Both the position numbers and the translations under genes were made by a program. 64,000 nucleotides of DNA from an archaeon (GTDB lineage Archaea; Thermoproteota; Nitrososphaeria; Nitrososphaerales; Gagatemarchaeaceae): contig JAKAOG010000003.1 of assembly GCA_021823325.1 (NCBI GenBank), positions 1 through 64,000 of the forward strand. Reading direction: 5' to 3'. Positions 24,541 through 33,186 of this stretch are shown piece by piece. The notes beneath the pieces were generated by a model that was not told the DNA's origin, did not search any database, and worked only from the letters and a program-made list of their open reading frames with translations. Position 1 is the stretch's first letter. Each line of letters begins with the position of its first letter.

Positions 24541-25236
24541 TTGGTAGACAAGCCTGGACGGAGGAAGAAGCAGCGCGTCCTCCCCTGGAAGAAGGTCGCT
24601 TCGGTGGCCGTCGTCGTGCTCATCATCGCCGGAGTCTCCTGGATAGTGTACTGGAACCTCATCTACAAGGCGCCGCCGATATACGCCCAGTTCAACACGA
24701 CAGACGGGTCCTTCGAGGTCGAGCTATACCCGGCGTGCGCCCCCCAGACCGTGTCCAACTTCGTCAGCCTCGCGAACTCGGGGTTCTACAACGGACTGGT
24801 GTGGCACAGGATCATCAAGGGGTTCGTGATCCAGACAGGTGACAACGGGACCCGCGGGGGCCTGAACAGCACCAGAGCCACCTGGGGGACAGGAGGGACC
24901 GCGGCCACGATACCTCTTGAACTGTGCGGGTGGCTCCACAACTATGAAGGATACGTGGCGGTCGCCCATACGTCGTCTTCGACCAACGGCGGCTCTCAGT
25001 TCTACATCAACCTCTCGAACAGCACCGCCAACCTCAATCTCGACGGGAGCTACACCGTTTTCGGCAAAGTGATAAGCGGGTGGAGCGTCGTGCAGGCGCT
25101 CGCCAACTCCCCCGTCTGCACCACGTCCACGTGCAACCCCAGCTGGCCGGCGGACGAGCCTTATCCTGCAGTGTTCGTCAACAGCATCGTGATCCAGGGG
25201 ACGTCCCCCGTCAACTCGACGAGCACCACCGCGTAG
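24541..25236 (+). CDS. Membrane-anchored extracellular cyclophilin-type PPIase
   Basis: A 231-residue protein with a basic cytoplasmic start (KPGRRKKQR), one membrane helix (about residues 20-42), then a cyclophilin domain: FNTTDGSFEVELYP, VSNFVSLANSGFYNG, VWHRIIKGFVIQTGDN, and GGSQFYINLSN. The catalytic arginine sits in WHRIIKGF. Many N-x-S/T sequons (NTT, NGT, NST, NLS) and the S/T-rich tail suggest N-glycosylation outside the cell. Two cysteine pairs may form disulfides. It would catalyse proline isomerisation during folding of exported proteins. TTG 24541 starts one base after the previous stop, with a TATA-like GTATTTCTAC about 32 nt upstream. Confidence 0.88.
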   Translation: MVDKPGRRKKQRVLPWKKVASVAVVVLIIAGVSWIVYWNLIYKAPPIYAQFNTTDGSFEVELYPACAPQTVSNFVSLANSGFYNGLVWHRIIKGFVIQTGDNGTRGGLNSTRATWGTGGTAATIPLELCGWLHNYEGYVAVAHTSSSTNGGSQFYINLSNSTANLNLDGSYTVFGKVISGWSVVQALANSPVCTTSTCNPSWPADEPYPAVFVNSIVIQGTSPVNSTSTTA

Positions 25237-25280
25237 GCGCGTACGCAACCCATACATCCTCCAGGAAAGCGGCTGGGCCG

Positions 25281-26426
25281 ATGGTCGAACGCGCGCTGTT
25301 CCCGACTTCCGTTGTAGGGAGCCTCCCGAGGCCGGAGTGGCTCCTTGAGGCGATAGCCGCCTACGAAGGCGGGAAGATAGAGGAATCCCAGCTGAAGGAG
25401 TACTACGACGAAGCGGTGATACTGGCCGTGAAGCAGCAGGAGACGGCGGGGGTCGACGAGATATCAGACGGGGAGCAGAGGCGTTTCTCGTTCCTGGCGT
25501 TCGTCGCAGAGAGGATACCCTCGTTCAAGCTGATCCCGACGACCGAGCTGATGACCAGGGAGGCCGAGGAGTACGTGAAGTCGATGAACCTCCACGTGGG
25601 GGTGATAAGCAACCCGGTGATAGTCGGGCCGATCAAGCGGACAGCCCCCCTCGTCGCCGAGGAGGTGAAGTTCGCCATGAAGTACACCCAGAAGCCGGTG
25701 ATGGCGCCCCTGATAGGCCCGCTCACCCTGCTCATCAACTCGTGGAACAAGGAAAGGTCGGGGAGGTATTACACGACCCCCGAGGACGCGTTCGGAGACC
25801 TCACCAAGATGCTTAGGGAGGAGATCCTGGCGCTGAAGGAGGCCGGGGCGAGCTTCGTGCAGCTCGACGAGCCTGCCATCGGGAACTTCGTGGACTTCCG
25901 CTACACGAGGTGGCTCCTGGCGCTGAACGGGTGGAAGCTCGGGGACTTGAGCGAGCTGCACAAGATAGCGTCAGACCTGATCAACATGACCGTGAAGGGG
26001 GTATCAGGGATCGACGTCGGCGTGCACATCTGTCGCGGAAACTGGCGCTCCGACGAAGAGCACTACTCGCACGGCGGATATGAGCCGATGATAGACGAGA
26101 TACTCGACATGAAAGTGAAGAGGCTGGTCCTGGAGTACGCCACGAAGAGGGCCGGGACGTATCAGGTCTTCAGGGACCATCCGTGGCACGGAGAGGTGGG
26201 ACTCGGCGTGATAGACGTCAAAGACCCCAGGGTCGAGTCCCCGAAGGAGGTCGTCGCACGGGTGGAGGAGGCCTCGAAGATTTTCGGAGAGGAGAACATC
26301 ATACTGAACCCGGACTGCGGCTTCGCCTCAGGGAGGCCCTGGCCGGTGGTGAACAGGCGGATAGCGTATGCGAAGCTGTCGGCCCAGTCAGAAGCGGCGA
26401 AGCTGCTCAGGAAGAAGCACGCTTAG
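25281..26426 (+). CDS. metE: Cobalamin-independent methionine synthase, C-terminal-domain type
   Basis: A 381-residue protein equivalent to the catalytic half of MetE, as in archaeal core methionine synthases. It starts ALFPTSVVGSLPRPEW. Zinc ligands are indicated by DVGVHICRGNW (His and Cys), RLVLEYATKR (Glu) and NPDCGFASGRPW (Cys). Archaeal core MetE enzymes take the methyl group from a methylated corrinoid or other carrier rather than triglutamyl-methyltetrahydrofolate; donor here is unknown. ATG 25281 lies 27 nt from a TATA-like CCCATACATCC. A longer upstream frame from 25080 lies inside the cyclophilin gene and is spurious. Confidence 0.92.
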   Translation: MVERALFPTSVVGSLPRPEWLLEAIAAYEGGKIEESQLKEYYDEAVILAVKQQETAGVDEISDGEQRRFSFLAFVAERIPSFKLIPTTELMTREAEEYVKSMNLHVGVISNPVIVGPIKRTAPLVAEEVKFAMKYTQKPVMAPLIGPLTLLINSWNKERSGRYYTTPEDAFGDLTKMLREEILALKEAGASFVQLDEPAIGNFVDFRYTRWLLALNGWKLGDLSELHKIASDLINMTVKGVSGIDVGVHICRGNWRSDEEHYSHGGYEPMIDEILDMKVKRLVLEYATKRAGTYQVFRDHPWHGEVGLGVIDVKDPRVESPKEVVARVEEASKIFGEENIILNPDCGFASGRPWPVVNRRIAYAKLSAQSEAAKLLRKKHA

Positions 26427-26456
26427 CGGGATGCTGCGACGGAGCCTAGGATAAAG

Positions 26457-26732
26457 CTACCAGCTGCGCCTTTCGGACTTCGCCCTGACTTTGACGATGC
26501 CGTAATGGACGGCGCATGACACGCAATAGTAAGCCACCTGCGTGGGGCTTGCGATGTATGCTCCCGCCGCCCTGAGCTCGCGCGCGAGCGTCGGCTCGAC
26601 GAGGCTGGTCCTCTTGGTGACTTTCTTCGCCTTGTCCCTGGGTACCGCAGCGCCACAGTTGCTGCAGTAGATGGTGTCGCTGTGCCCTTTTCCTCCCTTC
26701 GAGCGTCCACGACTCTTCCTCTTCTTAGACAA
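26457..26732 (-). CDS. rps26e: Ribosomal protein S26e
   Basis: A 91-residue small-subunit protein. A basic start (KKRKSRGRSKGGKGHS) is followed by IYCSNCGAAVPRDKAKK and, later, YYCVSCAVHYGIVKVR. The two CxxC pairs (CSNC, CVSC) form the zinc site typical of S26e. S26e occurs in eukaryotes and TACK-type archaea but not in euryarchaea or bacteria, which helps place the organism. TTG 26732 lies 30 nt from a TATA-like GTTTAAAGAG, giving a leaderless transcript. It stands alone. Confidence 0.93.
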   Translation of the reverse strand: MSKKRKSRGRSKGGKGHSDTIYCSNCGAAVPRDKAKKVTKRTSLVEPTLARELRAAGAYIASPTQVAYYCVSCAVHYGIVKVRAKSERRSW

Positions 26733-26835
26733 GGCTGAAGCCCGAGCGGTTTCGACCCTCTTTAAACATATAGAGCGTAGACCGTGCTTTGAGCTGAAGT
26801 CTCAGCGGCGGCGCCTGATGAGGCAGGTTCGGGCT

Positions 26836-28230
26836 CTACTGGTTCTTTTCGGCGCGCACGAGGTTCTCCCCTGCCGCCATCGCAGGAGACGAAGGAGAGA
26901 CGCCCGAAGACTCGCCCGAGGTCACGGCGATGCTCAGCCCCTGGCCGGTCTCGATTCCCTTGAACTGCCAGACGAGGACCGCTATCATCCCTACGGACCA
27001 GACGAGCGCGTTGAACAGGATGTAGTTGTTCTCTGACAGGCTTAGCCCGATGTAATAGGCCGGTATGGCCGCGCCGATCGAGATGAACCTTGTGACGGCG
27101 GTGAGGGTCCCTCTCCTTGTCGTGTGCCAGACTTCGCCCTTCAGGGTGTCCTCTGCCAGGTACCCTATCCCCACGAACACGTTGAGTATGATGAGGAACG
27201 CGTAGAAGGCGATCAGCGAGTTGGAGAATGCCGCGGTAGACAGGTTCACGAAATAGATCCCCCAGGTGATGATGAATGTCCCGAGCATGGAATAGGTCAG
27301 CATCTTCTTCCTGCTCCACTTGTCCGCCATGACCGAGACGAAGGCCCCGGCGAAGAAGCCGACTAGGTTGGCCACCAGGATGATGGTCGCGATCTGGGTG
27401 GCGTAGTAGTAGTATCCAAGCGAGTAGGTCATCAGACCGAACCCTACCGCGTTGGCGCCCGCGATAGCGGTCACCACGAATATCTTGATGGCGAGCGACG
27501 GGTGCTTCCCGACCGCCGGTGCGGCGGACGCGCTCTGTGCTACGGAGGTTTCAGCCGTTGAAGCGACGGCGAAGTGCTTCTGGGCGGCGGCAGCTGCCTC
27601 GGCGTGCTTCCCCTTCGCCTCGAGCCAGCGTATCGACTCCGGCATCTTCAGCCTGCTGAAAAGCAACACCGCCAGGATAGGGATGAACATGGCCGCGACG
27701 AGGTCCTTCGAGAACGACAGCGAGCCGTACGCTGACGCGGCGATGAACCCTACCGCGCCGAGCAACACCCCTCCGACGTTGATGAAGTTGATCTCCCAGA
27801 ACATGGTCCTGCTCCTGTACTTCCTGGGCATTATCTCATGGTTCGCAGCCATGATGGTGTTCATCTCCCCGCCTGCGGCGAAGAGGAGCAGCGCCAAGAA
27901 GAAGAGGACGTAGGTGTATGCCGAGAAGAAGTAGATCCCTACCGCCCCGACGGCGTAGAGCGCCATCGTGAAGAAGAAGGTCAGCCTCCTGCCGAGGGCG
28001 TCGGATATCGGCCCTGCGAACGCAATCCCGATTATCAGGAACAGCGGAGACCAGACGAGCGCGAGAGTGCCGAGGAGGCTCGGAAGGGTCGTGAACCAGG
28101 CGGCGGCGAAGCTACCTAGCCCGTAGATGTAGGCCTCGGCGAGCATGCCTACCGCAAAAGCGACGAAGGTCCAGGTATGTGCAGACGTCCAGGCCGACTC
28201 CTCCAGTTTGCTGGAGTACGACAATCGCAC
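26836..28230 (-). CDS. MFS transporter, sugar-porter-like
   Basis: A 464-residue protein with 12 membrane helices and a long central loop rich in Ala (residues about 205-245). The first-half signature is AGPISDALGRRLTFF and the post-helix-6 signature is LKMPESIRWLEAKGK, resembling the PESPRWL motif of sugar/polyol porters. The second-half loop is MADKWSRKKML. Substrate unknown. GTG 28230 and TTG 28224 are both possible; a TATA-like CTTTATTA lies about 25 nt upstream, and two GGAGG elements precede the start. Nothing downstream appears cotranscribed. Confidence 0.87.
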   Translation of the reverse strand: MRLSYSSKLEESAWTSAHTWTFVAFAVGMLAEAYIYGLGSFAAAWFTTLPSLLGTLALVWSPLFLIIGIAFAGPISDALGRRLTFFFTMALYAVGAVGIYFFSAYTYVLFFLALLLFAAGGEMNTIMAANHEIMPRKYRSRTMFWEINFINVGGVLLGAVGFIAASAYGSLSFSKDLVAAMFIPILAVLLFSRLKMPESIRWLEAKGKHAEAAAAAQKHFAVASTAETSVAQSASAAPAVGKHPSLAIKIFVVTAIAGANAVGFGLMTYSLGYYYYATQIATIILVANLVGFFAGAFVSVMADKWSRKKMLTYSMLGTFIITWGIYFVNLSTAAFSNSLIAFYAFLIILNVFVGIGYLAEDTLKGEVWHTTRRGTLTAVTRFISIGAAIPAYYIGLSLSENNYILFNALVWSVGMIAVLVWQFKGIETGQGLSIAVTSGESSGVSPSSPAMAAGENLVRAEKNQ

Positions 28231-28343
28231 TACCCTCCAAAAGCCTCCTAATAAAGCGGGCTAATTTGCAATTTTTTGCCGTCTTGGGCCCGTCGTCAAT
28301 CTTTTTGCGGTGCTTGACGCCGTCCGGCGCTCGCTTCCCTCGC

Positions 28344-28351
28344 GTTTAAAG
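28344..28351 (+). promoter_or_regulatory. TATA-like box GTTTAAAG of the EamA gene
   Basis: It lies 27 nt before ATG 28374, predicting a leaderless transcript. Confidence 0.55.
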
Positions 28352-28373
28352 GCGGCTCGACGGGGGCGCGCTA

Positions 28374-29354
28374 ATGGCAGTCGTCGCCGGCCGCTCCGAC
28401 GGCGGGAGTGAACGCAGTCCGAGGACCGTTCCATACGCCGTCGCCCTCCTCGTGACGGTGCTCTGGTCGTCGTCCTTCGTCCTGATCAAGTGGGGGCTCA
28501 CAGACATCCCTCCTCTCTACTTCGCGACGCTGAGGTACGGCCTCGCTTTTGTGATCCTCCTCGTCGCGGACGTCGCTCTCTCCCCGAGAGGAGGGCAGCG
28601 GGCGGCTTTCGGCGGGCGAAACGGCGCGCTTCTGGTGATAGCAGGGGTCGGAGGGTACACCGTAGCCCAGGGGCTCCAGTATGTGGGGCTCTTCTATCTC
28701 CCCGCGGTCACGACCAGTTTCTTGCTCAACTTCAACCCGTTCTTCGTCCTCCTTCTCGGCGTGGGCCTCCTGAAGGAGAAGGTCACGGCGGTCCAGCTGG
28801 TGGGTTTCGGGTTCGCCGTCCTGGGAGCGTACCTCTTCTTCAGCGAGAGGGTCACATGGGGGGGCCAGATCTTCGGGGTGGTGATGGTGCTCGCCTCGGG
28901 GGTCGGGTGGGCGGTCTACGTGGTCGCGGTCAGGTTCTTCTACGGATCGTTCAGGCTGAGCCCTCTGAGGCTCACGACCGTGACGATGGGGATAGGGGTG
29001 GCGGGCTTGGTCGGGCTCACGCTGGCGTCCGGAGAGTACGCCCCCCTCACGTCCGTCGGTGTGCTCACCGTGGTCTGGCTGGCGTCGGTGAACACGGCGC
29101 TAGCTTTCGTCCTCTGGAACTGGACCCTGAAGGCGATACCTGCCTACGAAGCGACCATCCTGCAGGACCTGATGCTGATAGAGATCGCGCTGTTCGCGTT
29201 CTTCTTCCTAGGGGAGCCCATCACCCTGTTGATGGTCGCGGGGATGGGGCTGGTGATTGTCGGCGTCGTGGTGGCCCAGCTGAACGGAAGGCCCCGTCCC
29301 CCGCGCGCTGGGACAGTTGCGTCAGGATCCGGCTCGCGCAAACCGCCGTCATAG
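28374..29354 (+). CDS. EamA/DMT-superfamily transporter
   Basis: A 326-residue protein made of two EamA repeats with ten helices in total. The first repeat begins ALLVTVLWSSSFVLIKWG and includes ATLRYGLAFVILL; the second includes VNTALAFVLWNWTLK and ATILQDLMLIEIALFAFFFLGE, the conserved end-of-repeat segment. Members export or import small metabolites such as amino acids or nucleotide precursors. ATG 28374 is supported by the TATA-like box 27 nt upstream. It converges on the DHH phosphoesterase gene, 12 nt away. Substrate unknown. Confidence 0.88.
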   Translation: MAVVAGRSDGGSERSPRTVPYAVALLVTVLWSSSFVLIKWGLTDIPPLYFATLRYGLAFVILLVADVALSPRGGQRAAFGGRNGALLVIAGVGGYTVAQGLQYVGLFYLPAVTTSFLLNFNPFFVLLLGVGLLKEKVTAVQLVGFGFAVLGAYLFFSERVTWGGQIFGVVMVLASGVGWAVYVVAVRFFYGSFRLSPLRLTTVTMGIGVAGLVGLTLASGEYAPLTSVGVLTVVWLASVNTALAFVLWNWTLKAIPAYEATILQDLMLIEIALFAFFFLGEPITLLMVAGMGLVIVGVVVAQLNGRPRPPRAGTVASGSGSRKPPS

Positions 29355-29366
29355 CCCGCGCCGATG

Positions 29367-30320
29367 TCAGAGGCAGCCTTCGAGCGCCTTCAGGGACTCC
29401 TCGGCGGCCGACGCAGGGATGTTCCCCCCGGCCGCGAGCCTATGCCCTCCCCCTGAGCCGCCATGCTTCGCAGCGACCTCTGAGATCGCCTTCCCCAGGT
29501 GCGCCCTGCACCGCGAGGTCCCCCTCAGCTCTACGACGTAGCGTCCTCCCGTCTTCGTCAGAGAGACGCCCACGGGGACGTCCATCGCCCCCGGGATCAG
29601 CTCGGCCACGTTCCCCTTCGTCCCCTCGGGGACGAAGACGTAGGCGAGGCGCCCAAGCTTCACCCCCTTTTCGCTGATGAGGCTGACGAGCTCTTTCGAC
29701 TTCTTGAGCTGGCGGAACGCGGCTGCCTCCACTCCCCTGAGCTCGTGCGGCTCAGCCATCGTCGACAGGCCCCGGACCGCCGTCCGGAGGAACGAGGCGT
29801 CTCCTTTCATCGCGAGCACCGCGTTAGAGAGGAGGGACGCCTCGGCGAGGACGTGGAGCCTGTCGGTCCCTTCGATAAGCCGCCGGGACATGGGCGAGTC
29901 GTCCATGCAGTCGGTCACCGCGCCGAGCAGGGACACCTGCCACGCAGAAGCGGGGAGCGCGTCTTTGAACCTCGAATAGACGAGCATGCTCGCGCACTCT
30001 CTCTCGTCGTGGACGAGCTCGACCCCCAGCTCCTCGATCCGGCGCATGGCCCTCCTCTGGAGGAAGTGGTGGTCGATGTAGGTCACGGCCGTCCGGGACG
30101 CTATCGCCGCGAGCCTTTCGATGAACGGGCCCTCGTCAGATCCGTCTACGCCCATGTCGCAGAGGACGAACCTTTCGGCCGACTTCGGGACCTTTTTCAG
30201 GTCCGACAGCAGCGTGTCGTAGTCTGTAAGAGCGTAACTCGCTCCCGTGGCCGCGACCACGAGGGCCGCCGAGCTGATGCCGTCTACGTCCCGGGAGTGC
30301 GAGATGCAGAAGGTCTTCAA
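29367..30320 (-). CDS. DHH-family phosphoesterase (NrnA/RecJ-like)
   Basis: A 317-residue protein with DHH and DHHA1 domains. Motif I is SHSRDVDGISSAAL, motif II VLCDMGVDGS, motif III YIDHHFLQRR, and the DHHA1 glycine motif is GGSGGGHRLAAGG near residue 295. Archaeal members are Mn2+-dependent oligoribonucleases or RecJ-like exonucleases; which one cannot be decided. TTG 30320 lies 29 nt from a TATA-like GGCTTATAAC (minus strand, 30354-30345), so it is transcribed independently from the ABC operon upstream. Confidence 0.88.
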   Translation of the reverse strand: MKTFCISHSRDVDGISSAALVVAATGASYALTDYDTLLSDLKKVPKSAERFVLCDMGVDGSDEGPFIERLAAIASRTAVTYIDHHFLQRRAMRRIEELGVELVHDERECASMLVYSRFKDALPASAWQVSLLGAVTDCMDDSPMSRRLIEGTDRLHVLAEASLLSNAVLAMKGDASFLRTAVRGLSTMAEPHELRGVEAAAFRQLKKSKELVSLISEKGVKLGRLAYVFVPEGTKGNVAELIPGAMDVPVGVSLTKTGGRYVVELRGTSRCRAHLGKAISEVAAKHGGSGGGHRLAAGGNIPASAAEESLKALEGCL

Positions 30321-30365
30321 GAGAGGCGGGCGCGCGCTCCGGGAGTTATAAGCCAGCGGGAGGGT

Positions 30366-32120
30366 TCAGCCTTTGACGCCCCCGGAGTAGAGCCCCCTCA
30401 GGAGGTACCCCTGGGCTACGATGGAAAGGATGATCACGGGTATCGCGAGGATTATCCCGGAGGACGCGAGCTGGGTCCAGACGTTGTTGCTTATCGTGCC
30501 GCCCGTGCTGTCAGGGTCGAAGAGTATGGCGAACGTCGTGACAGTGTTAGACCCCACCGGAGGGAAGGTGAAGGAGAACGGGGTCTGCGAAAGGACGAGG
30601 GGGAAGAGGAGCAGGTGCCATGAGAAGATGAACGCCACCATGCCGGCCGCGATGAGCCCGGGCCTTGCGAGAGGCATCACGATGGAAAGGAAAGAGCGTA
30701 TCCGCGAATACCCGTCGACCAGGGCCGCCTCTTCGTACTGCTTGGGGAGGGAGTTGTAGAAGTTGGTCATCGTCCAGACGACGAAGGGGATCGTGAAGAG
30801 AGGCTCGGTGATGATGAGCGCCGTCCACGTGTTGATGAGACGCAGTCCGACCATCATCGAGAATATCCCGTAGACGAAGACGATCGACGGGAGGGAGAAC
30901 GTGTAGATCATGATCCCCAAGAGCAGTCTCTTCCCTTCCCTGGCTATGATGTAGGCTGCAGGAGCGGCCAGGATTATGGTGATCGCCGTGACCGCGCATG
31001 AGATGACGAAGGTAGTGACTATCTCGGGGAACGCCTGGGCGACGGTCTGAAGGAACACGTCGGTGATTATCTTCGTGGGATAGAGGACGGGAGGGAGCAG
31101 GTAGTCGAGCGACTGCGGCCTGAACGCCACCAGCCCCAGCCAATAGACGGGGAACAGGATGAAGAGCGACACCAGGGCGCATCCGATGTAAAGCGCGTAC
31201 CTGAAGGGGGCGTTGAACGCCCGCCGGGAGCCTGGGAGGCGGAAGGAAGGCCTGGGGAGCCTGGAAGCCCTCCTCTCCTTCTTGGGCGCGCTTACCGTGG
31301 CCCTGACCAGCAGGAGCCCCGGGATGCTGGCCAGCAGGGCTACGAAGATGGCCGCGGCGAGCCCCTGCGGCGCTAGGTTGGCGTAGAACATCTCGGCGTA
31401 GGCGTAGACCACCATCGTCGCCATGGTCACCGGCGGGACACCTCCCGCTCCGCTGAGGATGTAGGGGAGGTCGAAGTTCCCGAAGCCCAGTATCATGATC
31501 ATCAGGAAGGCGGTGATGACCGCGCCCTTCGCCAGAGGGAGCGCCACTGAGGAGTAGTAGTCCCACATCTCCATGCCGTCCACGGACGCCGCCTCCTTCA
31601 CCTGCTTGGGGACGGAAGAGAGCCCCGCGAGGATGATGAGGAAGGCGAGCGGGATTGACGCCCACACCCCCACCATCGTAAGCGAATAGAGCTGCAAGGA
31701 AGGGCCCAGCCAGTCGATGGCGGGGAGGCCTATCGACTGCAGCAACGGGTCGATCGGGCCGTACCCGGGGTTGAACAGGGTCACCCATATCAGCGCGCTC
31801 GCCGTGAACGGGATCATGTACGGGAGGTACGCTATCAGGGAGATGGCCCGCTTCGCCCGGCGCCTGCTGTCCACGAGGATAGCGAACGCCGCGCCTATGA
31901 ACACTGAGACCGCGGCGGTTCCGACGGCGAAGAAGACCGTGTTGTAGACGATGCGGCCGAAGTCGGCCTGGGCGAATAGCGACACATAGGACGACAGGTC
32001 GGAGGACGGAGCCGACAGGGAGACCGAGAAGAGCAGGGGGACTAGCGCGAACAGGAACAGGTACGCGACGGCGGGGATGTAGAAGATCCTTTTCGAAAGG
32101 GCGGCGCCGACGCCGGACAG
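30366..32120 (-). CDS. ABC importer permease, two permease domains fused (MalF-MalG-like); CTG start
   Basis: A 584-residue protein carrying two complete binding-protein-dependent permease domains. EAA loops are EAASVDGMEMWDYY in the first half and EEAALVDGYSRIRSF in the second, both with the D-G...P pattern that contacts the ATPase. The first helix of domain 1 (FYIPAVAYLFLFALVPLLF) is encoded upstream of GTG 31985, the nearest conventional start. The frame from 32120 is open but has no ATG, GTG or TTG until 31985. CTG 32120 starts one base after the ATPase stop (TGACCTG) behind GGAAGGGG and gives a full protein, so I place the start there. Last gene of the operon. Confidence 0.85.
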   Translation of the reverse strand: MSGVGAALSKRIFYIPAVAYLFLFALVPLLFSVSLSAPSSDLSSYVSLFAQADFGRIVYNTVFFAVGTAAVSVFIGAAFAILVDSRRRAKRAISLIAYLPYMIPFTASALIWVTLFNPGYGPIDPLLQSIGLPAIDWLGPSLQLYSLTMVGVWASIPLAFLIILAGLSSVPKQVKEAASVDGMEMWDYYSSVALPLAKGAVITAFLMIMILGFGNFDLPYILSGAGGVPPVTMATMVVYAYAEMFYANLAPQGLAAAIFVALLASIPGLLLVRATVSAPKKERRASRLPRPSFRLPGSRRAFNAPFRYALYIGCALVSLFILFPVYWLGLVAFRPQSLDYLLPPVLYPTKIITDVFLQTVAQAFPEIVTTFVISCAVTAITIILAAPAAYIIAREGKRLLLGIMIYTFSLPSIVFVYGIFSMMVGLRLINTWTALIITEPLFTIPFVVWTMTNFYNSLPKQYEEAALVDGYSRIRSFLSIVMPLARPGLIAAGMVAFIFSWHLLLFPLVLSQTPFSFTFPPVGSNTVTTFAILFDPDSTGGTISNNVWTQLASSGIILAIPVIILSIVAQGYLLRGLYSGGVKG

Positions 32121-32121
32121 G

Positions 32122-33180
32122 TCAGGCCCCTTCCTTGCCCAGCACGTGCACCCCGCTTGGTTGGACCGAGAACTTGACCGTCTGCCCCGTGGACATCCCG
32201 CTTACGTCGCGCGCGATGGCCCTCATCTCCACTCCCCCTATCCCCAGATAGACTATCGTCTCGCGTCCTGCGTACTCGAAGGCGGTCGCCACGGCCTCGT
32301 TGGGTCCCGAGCCGAGGACCAGGCTCTCCGGCCTGACCCCTATCCTGTAGTTGCCGTCGGCGAGCCCCTCCAAGGGGAGAGACAGGGGGGTCGAGGCTCC
32401 CCCGGATATCGTGATGTGCATGACGTTGAGCGGCGGGCTCCCGATGAACGTGGCCGTGAACTCGTCGGCAGGCGTTGCGTAGATCTCCTTCGGCGTCCCC
32501 ACCTGGTGGATCCTGCCGCTCCCCATGATGGCCACCCTGTCTGAGATGGAGAGGGCCTCCGACTGGTCATGGGTCACGTAGATCGTGGTCATCCCGAACT
32601 CCCGCTGGACGTCCTTCAAGAACTTCCGCGCGGAGAACCGGAGCTGCGCGTCGAGGTTGGAGAAGGGCTCGTCGAGGAGGAAGACGTCGGGGTGCTTGAT
32701 GAGCGCCCTGGCGAGGGCGACCCTCTGCTGCTGCCCCCCGGATATCTGGCCAGGCCTCCTGTCCAGCGTCTCGCCTATCCCCAGGAGACCGGCGATCTCC
32801 TTCGCGTCCCTGACCGCGTCCTGTTTCTTCGTCCCTTTCACCGTGAGAGGAGAGGTGATGTTCTCCATCACGGTCTTGTTGGGGTACAGGGCGTAGTCCT
32901 GGAACACCATCCCGATGTTCCGCTTGGCAGGGCCGAGCGCGTCCACCGCCTTCGCGCCGATGTAGACGCGGCCCGAGTCCTGGACCTCCAGCCCCGCGAT
33001 AATCCTCAGCAGCGTCGTCTTCCCCGACCCCGACGGCCCCACCAGGGAGAAGAGCTCCCCCGGGGATATCTCCAGGTTAACGCCGTCGAAAACTGTGAGC
33101 TTTCCGAACCTCTTGGTGATGTCTTCTAGCTTTACGCCTGATGCCCGGGCTTCAGTACCCGAAAAAGAAAGGGCAGGCAC
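32122..33180 (-). CDS. ABC importer ATPase (MalK/UgpC-type)
   Basis: A 352-residue nucleotide-binding subunit. Walker A is GPSGSGKTT, the Q-loop MVFQDYALYP, the signature ISGGQQQRVALARAL, Walker B DVFLLDEPFSNLD and the H-loop YVTHDQSEAL. A C-terminal TOBE-like regulatory domain (from about residue 240, GVRPESLVLG) is typical of CUT1-type carbohydrate and related importers. GTG 33180 lies 6 nt after the binding-protein stop. Its own stop is one base before the CTG of the fused permease. It energises uptake of the ligand bound by the partner at 33187. Confidence 0.94.
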   Translation of the reverse strand: MPALSFSGTEARASGVKLEDITKRFGKLTVFDGVNLEISPGELFSLVGPSGSGKTTLLRIIAGLEVQDSGRVYIGAKAVDALGPAKRNIGMVFQDYALYPNKTVMENITSPLTVKGTKKQDAVRDAKEIAGLLGIGETLDRRPGQISGGQQQRVALARALIKHPDVFLLDEPFSNLDAQLRFSARKFLKDVQREFGMTTIYVTHDQSEALSISDRVAIMGSGRIHQVGTPKEIYATPADEFTATFIGSPPLNVMHITISGGASTPLSLPLEGLADGNYRIGVRPESLVLGSGPNEAVATAFEYAGRETIVYLGIGGVEMRAIARDVSGMSTGQTVKFSVQPSGVHVLGKEGA

Positions 33181-33186
33181 CGGCCT

